The notes under the pieces are model-generated. The model searched no databases. It had not been told where the DNA came from and was given only the letters and a program-made list of their open reading frames with translations. From positions 17,441,118 through 17,501,117 of the forward strand of contig NC_087078.1 in assembly GCF_026151205.1 (NCBI RefSeq): a stretch of DNA of 60,000 nt, read 5' to 3'. The position numbers were made by a program, and so were the translations under genes. The stretch comes from Bolinopsis microptera (Eukaryota; Ctenophora; Tentaculata; Lobata; Bolinopsidae). The stretch's first letter is position 1, and each line of letters begins with the position of its first letter. Below are positions 53,600 to 60,000 of this stretch, in pieces.

Positions 53600-54650
53600 T
53601 TAAATCTAACGCATAGTGTCTTTACTATGAGAGAAACATTATAATTAAATCGTCTGATTATTGCTGAAAGAAAATTATAATTTTCTTTTGATCACGTGGA
53701 AATCAATCCTACATGAATCATAAAATGAGGATTTAAACATCGCATAAAATTAGAAAAGTAGTCTGTGTATGATTAAACACACCAAATTAAACATAAAATA
53801 AGCATAAACAACAGTATACAAACAACTAACAACTAAATTATAATAATATTCCACATTTTACAATACTATATCAATCCCCGTAAATCAAAAAATGTCATCC
53901 GAATATTTACAAAAACATTAACAAAGGAAAGTTCTACATTATAACTCGACTGACTTGTGGATAGAGAACTGATTACACTTAACGAAATTGTTCTTAAATA
54001 TTATTACAAATTCAGGGGATGCTAAGCAAACTCCTATAACGCATTAATGTTAACTCTAAAATTAAAGGCTGCATAGTCTTAAACTGTTTGTTGCGATGTT
54101 TACTTTAAACGTTTATAACTACAAATGATTTTAAATGACGATTCTTCCTGTAACGGTAGGATGAAAGCCGCAACTCTTACGCAAAACAGTGTACAATGAA
54201 GAGTACTGTTACATTTCGTGCATTTTAGTAAACATAAAACTTGCTAATTGTAAATTGTGCCATGTGAAATTATAAGCCAGACTTTCGTGGGTCCGTGATG
54301 AAAAGTAGAATGTACAAACTTACAACTATATGTTACCGAATACAATAAACAAGTCTGAAAAGGTTAGGCACAGCACTGTGTGAGAACATTATTCGTAGTG
54401 TTTGAACCAGGTCACGTGACATAATTGCTGGTTTGTTATTGGACAATACCACCAGTTCGGGTTCCATTAGTCACCTATTGTTTCCTCTAAGTCTGCACAT
54501 ATTATGCTCAAATTACACATGAAAATATTTGCCAGTGGCTCGGATCCATATGTTTTGAATGGCTGTATAAACTATAAAGAACTCTAAGTTTAGAACAGAC
54601 AAAGCGGATCAAGATGTTACAAAGTATTCCCCACAAGTTTTCAAAACCTC
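53600..54650. other. Intergenic; contains the putative zinc-finger gene promoter
   Basis: AT-rich, with no frame. The regulatory block at 54405-54445 is listed separately. Confidence 0.4.
54411..54442. promoter_or_regulatory. GTCACGTGAC palindrome plus CCAAT box
   Basis: GTCACGTGAC at 54411-54420 is the full palindromic E-box bound by USF and TFE-type factors (CLEAR-like). ATTGG at 54438 adds a CCAAT box. The block lies about 840 bp upstream of the zinc-finger ATG and 210 bp beyond the 3' end of the PH-domain gene, so it most likely belongs to the former. Confidence 0.4.
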
Positions 54651-54654
54651 AAAT

Positions 54655-56079
54655 CTACCGTTTCCCCTGCACAGCAGGGTCGTGTTTATCAAAAAGGTCG
54701 GAGTAAGAAGGAGGAGTGTTAGTGTTGTTAGGACCAGGTTCTTGCCACTTACCCCCACTACTTCCAGCTCCACTGTTGTCTGGCACTGCGTTAGGGTTCT
54801 TCACTGGAGGTTCACTGGTGTACACCCCAAAGTCTTGATTCTGCTGAGGTATCATGGTCAAATGGTTCAGTTTACAATTTAAATCGTTTCAGTGTAACTT
54901 AAATTGTTAATTTTCTCTTCATTCATGTTATTGAATTCCACAAAGATCTGCTGATTCCCAAGTTACCTGTTGCACATTCTGAGGAGCCATGGGTGGGGGG
55001 AGAAGCGGAGGAGGGTTGAGAAGAGCTGAGGAGGTCCCTCCTCTCACTCTGTCTAGTTCCTGCCTACTGTTGGGAAATATCGCCAACATCCACTCAGCCA
55101 TATCCTCCTGAAGAACACACAACTTATTACATGTGTATCTTCATCTGCTTACTTAACAACATTAAACAGTGAAGTAATTTTATAAACCTTATATTATTAA
55201 TTATATTACCCAAGATTTAGCCCTGAGGTACCAGGTCGCTCCGTTTCTACACACCACATCAAACACATAAGGTCCTGCTGCTCCCTTAAATGAATGGTTA
55301 ATACAGCACCTCGTTATCTCTCCTCGTACTAGAGATCCACCCGGGTTTGGGGCCTGAAATGGGAATGTGTCAGCATCTTCCAGACTCAAAGCAACTTATT
55401 AAGTCATCATTTCAAATGCTCCTATTTTTAAGTTAAAAACATCTTAAATTTACACGACTTGCATAATTTGTAGGGCACTTTCAGGGGAGATTTATTATAT
55501 TCATGTGAGGTATGACACTCGCGCACTACAACCATTTCACACTAGATCTACACACTTACGTCTTTAGCATCAAAGTGGTGTAAGTAACTCCTATCCATCT
55601 TGACAAAGCGTGTACCCCACCCCATTAAAAAGTTCTTGTATCTATCAAGGTATCCCTCCTTCTGTAAAATTAGGTGGATAATAAGGAGGGAAACTTCAGA
55701 GGAGAATTAGGAGGGAAACTTCAGAGGAAAATTAGGAGGGAAACTTCAGAGGAAAATTAGGAGGGAAACTTCAGAGGAAAATTAGGAGGGAAACTTCAGA
55801 GGAAAATTAGGAGGGAAACTTCAGAGGAAAATTAGGAGGGAAACTTCAGAGGAAAATTAGGAGGGAAACTTCAGAGGAAAATTAGGAGGGAAACTTCAGA
55901 GGAAAATTAGGGTGTTATAAATCCCAATCGGGGTATACCATTGGCTTTGAAAAGCAAGGTTTGAAGCAAGGAGGTAGCCAAACATTTGTATTGATATTTA
56001 TTCAAAGACGAATCGTATTGAAGAGTTAGCTTACAGAGGTGACAGCGTAGCCAGCATTGTCCCCAAGATGACGGCTCAT
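54655..56079 (-). CDS. PH-domain protein with proline-rich tail and PPxY motif
   Basis: Exons (minus): 56035-56079, 55560-55661, 55210-55353, 54967-55107, 54655-54843. Phase is 0 at each border, giving 206 residues. Residues 16-110 form a PH fold: KEGYLDRYKNFLMGWGTRFV, KMDRSYLHHF, GEITRCCINH, YVFDVVCRNGATWYLRA and a final helix DMAEWMLAIF with its Trp. The C-terminal part is Pro-rich (LLNPPPLLPPPMAPQ) and ends NTPPSYSDLFDKHDP, which contains the WW-domain ligand PPSY. An adaptor that binds phosphoinositides and a WW protein such as a NEDD4-type ligase is a reasonable inference. The last acceptor is CAGCAG, a tandem NAGNAG site. I do not recognise an orthologue. The small first exon (MSRHLGDNAGYAVTS) is inferred from phase and donor. 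Confidence 0.8.
55685..55909. repeat. 25-bp tandem repeat, nine copies
   Basis: The unit GGAGGGAAACTTCAGAGGAA + AATTA is nearly perfect. It begins 24 bp from the exon 2 acceptor of the PH-domain gene and fills the first intron next to it. Confidence 0.95.
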
Positions 56080-57199
56080 CTTAACATCCTTATAATATCA
56101 TCCCCTCATTTTAACATTATATCTAGTGGTTGAAAAGTGGGTGTAAGAGTTGAATTATGTTGAAAATTATTGCAATTGATGATAATTTTGGAACCCTGGA
56201 AAATCACGATTCCTAGAAGAATAATTATGTAAGAAATTACAAGGTGTTCCTGAAGTCAACATAATGTATAAATAAGCTCAAGCCAATAACTAGATTCGGG
56301 CAAATTTCCGTGGGTATATTATCGTGAGGGGTCGGGTTACATTCAATATTCAAGTTTAGCCAGCTACTTAGCTAATTATTTGTACAAGTGAACTCAACTT
56401 TTAAGTAATGACAAATTCGAATGCTTGTATAAAGAATATTTAATATTAATCTTTGAAACTCCATATAAAATACATCAATCAATACACTGTTCAGGATACA
56501 TGGAACGTATTAACAATGAAAATAACGTTCTAGTTTTGTGAGCTTGTGTGTTTATATAAAACCCAATACAGATCCTACTAAAAGTGATCATCTATTAAAA
56601 ATACATTAATTTGATACATTAAATCAAAGACAAATTGAAAGATACATTTAACTACAATAATACTGTAATAACAGACCATTACTTTATCATTTCAGACAGT
56701 GAAAATGGTGTTAATTAAATTGTTTGAACATTAATTAGCTGTAAGAGCTTATCCTAAAAAGTTTCAATCTTCTTTCGAAACCGCACGATAAAATCATAAA
56801 AACAGCAAAACATTTTCTAATTTAATTTCCAAATCTTCAATCTTCTGATAGATTTCTAAGATTTCGACATCGGACTATCTAAAAAATGACATTTTCTGTT
56901 TAAAAATACTTGTACTCAAAATCATAACATTTAATCAAATACAACAGAAATAAACGTTCATTAGGATTTAAGTTACATATACATGACTGTCTCTTGTGCA
57001 TCAACAAACAATTTACCCTACGATAAAGACTAAGTTCTTGCTTAAATCAATATAAAACGACGCTGAATAATTCGCTTTCCAAAAGATACGCCTAAATAAT
57101 AAACAAAAGAGCTGAAATCAAATGTGCTAAGACAATTGTCAGTCTCGATACAATTTCATAGTATCCTACACTATTTCACCATATTAATATTAAATAATA
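56080..57199. other. Intergenic between PH-domain and Rab-GAP genes
   Basis: About 1.1 kb, very AT-rich, with no frame. It should hold the Rab-GAP 3' UTR and any PH-gene promoter. No clear motif is seen. Confidence 0.4.
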
Positions 57200-59934
57200 T
57201 CATCTGTTTTTGGCCCTAGAAAACAAGCTCCCAAGAATACCACTTCTACCAGAAGAGGAGTTGTTGGGAACAACAGGGTTCTCTTTAGTAGGCACAGTGT
57301 GTAAGATCAGTTTTCCGTCCTTTATCTGGCATGCTAGTTGCAGGAGCTGGTAAATGTCTGTTTCTATTGGGTATCTCTGCAGCACCTGTCAGCAACACAT
57401 TTAAGGTTACATTTAAAAATATTCACTACATTTCATAAATTTAGGATCAACATTTAACTAAAATACTATAGCTAGGTGTTGTATATTTAGGAAAATTCCA
57501 TCTTGTAATATTTGACATGCACAATTTACATAGTATAATGATGATGAATGTTCAAACCTTCATATTATCAATGAAATCTCCGTTTATAAGGCGAGTTCTT
57601 TGTGCCACCAACATAGCACAACAGAAGTAAAGGAGAAACTTAAACCTGAAGAACACAGTGTTCGTTTCTGACTACGATAAACTCCTCAGCAGGTATATAA
57701 TAACATATCAATTAATGCTTTTTCGTAAATATGCTTCATACTTCATCAACAAAATAAAACGTGAAATAACCTATCTGAGTCAGCAAAGAAGGAGTCCCAC
57801 AATCTTTGTATTTCAGGATAAAGGAATTCTTGGGACAATAGCAGAGTCAACCAACGAAATGAAAAGAACTGAAAAGTTGGTATGGATTACAACTATAACT
57901 ATACAGTATACATTCTAGTACAGAAAGTCAATCAGCAAGATATCATTAAATCAGATCATTATTAACAAATCAATGATATAAAAAAGAATGCTCATAATTC
58001 ACACCTGTGGCTTGATACCTCTTTCTGTAATTGCATCGTGCAGTTGAGGGTCGTTTTGATAGAGCATTGTCATTAAACTATCCATATTGTGGGTTATACC
58101 ACACTGACTGTTATCCAGGATCTTTATAAAGTTATCTTTGATCTCTGACATGAGTCCTGTGAGAGATGCCACTTACTATACACTATACAGTAATGTTATC
58201 ATATATCTCTGCTTGAAATTTACATCATAGTTGTGCTCTACGTTAACAGCACATTTTGAGTGTTTTGTGATAGAATTTGAACAGTCTAGAAATCAGATTA
58301 AAATTGTTTCATCTCAATAATATAACACTTCAACTCAAACATTCTATCAATATACATTTTAAAAGACTTATCCTTTATAGCATCTAAATATTGGCAGTTT
58401 AACTGACCAGTGAAACAGAAGAACGCATCAGCCTCAGCATGTTGAACTTCCGACTCCTTGCTATCAGTTACAAAGGTATAGTAGATTGGACCCAATATTT
58501 CGTTCATACCTTGCACATATGCTATGCCTGACGGAAATACCTATATGATGAGTATGATCACGTCCCTCATGTCCCAAATTGGTGGTCTCCTGTACTTTTT
58601 AATAAGTAATTTAAGATATTTTTGTCGATGGCAATACAAATAGTGTTCTTAAAATCTGAACGTACCTGGATTAAGGAGAGCAAAGATATGGAGTATCCGC
58701 TCACAAACCTCCCAATGAGCTTCCTGAAAAAAATTAGAGGTGTGATGACAAAATACAGACAATATATCAAGATGCATCTATAGGAAATAGAGCTAGCCAT
58801 GACATATTGTTCATGTCATTCATGGGAAAAATAATGTCAGGCCATAGCCCCCTTTTTAATCTTAAACATTTTAATAGGTTACTCAAATCAAGATCCCATG
58901 TGTCCATCCCATGTCCCTTTCAGTGTAATCCAGGTGTGCACTGTGCATTGCAAATGACAGTACAAGTTGCTCAGTGTGCAAGTTGTACTGTGATTTACCT
59001 GACTGCCATAGTTTCTTTTTTCCTTCCAACAAAGTTTTCTTTCCTTACCTGGCCTTGAGGAAGTATTTGGTAGCAATCATCGTCACTGTACTTCTTTTTC
59101 GGTTTTATCAACTGAGATCCTCCAGCTTTAGATTGAGTTACTTGCATAGCTTGCAAATTGGCCTGGTAAAAATATAAAAATTACAGATTACAATCATTTC
59201 ACATCCAATCAATATCCCAGGATGTAAAACAAACACATGTTATGCTGTTTTTTAAGGTACAGTAAAACTCTTCTTATCCCGCAAATTTACAGACTAAGAA
59301 AAAGGGCTCTATATTACTATTCATTATTCACCTGCTCTACTCTAGTCCTAAGGCTTTGGCTGCAAAAGGATGCAGGAAACTTGGTAGGCTGTTGAAAGAA
59401 GCTAAGGTCTGGGCAAAGTCTGCGAACATCTTTGTCAATCTGAGAGAGCACCTCATTTTCCTTGAAATACTCCGACCAGGTAGAGTTGGTAGAAGTTGAC
59501 AATGGGTGGTCAGATATGTCCTGGCTTTGATTTGGGTCCACAATCATAGTTCGGATGAACTGATTGTATGCATTTCTTTGCTTTGTCAGCACATCATCCC
59601 AATCTGACGTGCAGAATGGAAGGTAATTTAACAGGATTTTCCAGCAGGTACTTCTCAGTCCACTTCCATCAGGAACTCCTGGAGATAAAGTGAGTATATA
59701 TATATGATGTTACACTTACCCTATCTATAAACATTGGATAAATCTTAGCCATTAAAAGATTAAATTTTTAGTTTTCAATGCATTGAATTATAGATTTTTT
59801 GCACACCTTACTGAACTTTTACAATCATAAAAACCGTCGAAACACTTACCTTGGAAACAAGCTTTTTCGAATTCAGCTTGGTTGATTTTGTCTTGTGATA
59901 GGATTTGCAGAAACAATTCTTTCTTGTTTGACAT
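57200..59934 (-). CDS. TBC1D13: TBC1D13-like Rab GTPase-activating protein (nine exons)
   Basis: Exons (minus): 59850-59934, 59332-59678, 59049-59162, 58666-58723, 58408-58527, 58005-58156, 57771-57868, 57558-57645, 57200-57385. Phases agree, giving 415 residues (human protein 400). TBC landmarks: GLRSTCWKILLNYLP, IDKDVRRLCPD (IxxDxxR, arginine finger R115), LNPGIAYVQGMNEI (YxQ, glutamine finger Q207), AEADAFFCFTG, FFSFRWLTLLLSQEF, RLWDSFFAD and CCAMLVAQRTRLINGDF. Both catalytic fingers are intact, so it should stimulate Rab GTP hydrolysis in membrane traffic; the family member TBC1D13 acts on Rab35. The C terminus SGILGSLFSRAKNR is poorly conserved. The start MSNKKELFLQIL is the first in-frame ATG. 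If the exon 5 donor is skipped, the frame runs into a 31-residue tail and stops, truncating the domain. Confidence 0.93.
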
Positions 59935-60000
59935 TGAATCATGGCATGTTTACCAACTCACGATAAGCATTCCTAAGTAAGAAACATCTTAGTAATAACA
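59935..60000 (-). other. 5' leader of the Rab-GAP gene
   Basis: On the minus strand, TTTCTTACTTAG at about 59968-59979 could be a splice acceptor about 35 bases before the ATG, so the leader may be spliced. Confidence 0.3.

Noticed and set aside
47585-59934. An operon joining FKBP2, zinc-finger, PH and Rab-GAP genes
   Set aside because: Gaps of 1.1-1.4 kb and a separate CCAAT/E-box block between two of them favour independent promoters.
1-60000. tRNA or rRNA genes
   Set aside because: I scanned for T-loop and cloverleaf patterns by eye and found none I could support; a covariance search is needed to exclude them.

Overview
The window is AT-rich DNA from an invertebrate animal. The evidence is GT-AG introns of tens to hundreds of bases, animal housekeeping genes (TBC1D13-like, FKBP2-like), a C2H2 zinc-finger gene, and remnants of LINE, Penelope-like and TA-flanked DNA transposons. 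I cannot name the species or phylum. Gene models were built by eye from reading frame, splice sites and family resemblance; exon coordinates are in the evidence fields.

Layout. 1-3.4 kb: 5' half of a LINE on the minus strand. It has an apurinic-endonuclease ORF2 cut by the window edge and a complete ORF1 that fuses an AlkB-like dioxygenase to an SGNH hydrolase. 3.8-10.2 kb: a repeat jungle of GC-rich short inverted repeats, a Penelope-like GIY-YIG fragment between direct repeats, a fold-back family, and a 1.15-kb TA-flanked element nested in an older repeat. It ends with an orphan terminal exon. 11.1-25.4 kb, minus strand: two giant Ala/Pro/Glu/Val repeat exons and, between them, an acidic exon with several SUMO-interaction-like motifs and a perfect 255-bp duplication. 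These may be separate genes or exons of one locus. 25.4-37 kb: no convincing gene, but two long satellites (56 bp and 47 bp), a shared dispersed repeat, a CCAAT/E-box cluster and a 7-bp microsatellite. 37.1-39.9 kb: a broken RNase H from a LINE and an internally deleted DDE transposon with 38-bp inverted ends.

42.8-60 kb is the gene-dense part. An 11-exon major-facilitator transporter lies on the plus strand. Four genes follow on the minus strand: an ER FKBP2-like prolyl isomerase, a nine-finger zinc-finger protein, a PH-domain protein with a PPxY motif, and a TBC1D13-like Rab GAP. The transporter and FKBP2 converge tail to tail. The four minus-strand genes are 1.1-1.4 kb apart. I see no functional pathway joining them, although the PH protein and the Rab GAP both fit membrane traffic.

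The least ordinary items are the AlkB-SGNH LINE ORF1, the FKBP2 locus where tandem repeats copy the end of an exon together with its splice donor, and the multi-SIM acidic exon. Novelty could not be tested without a database search.
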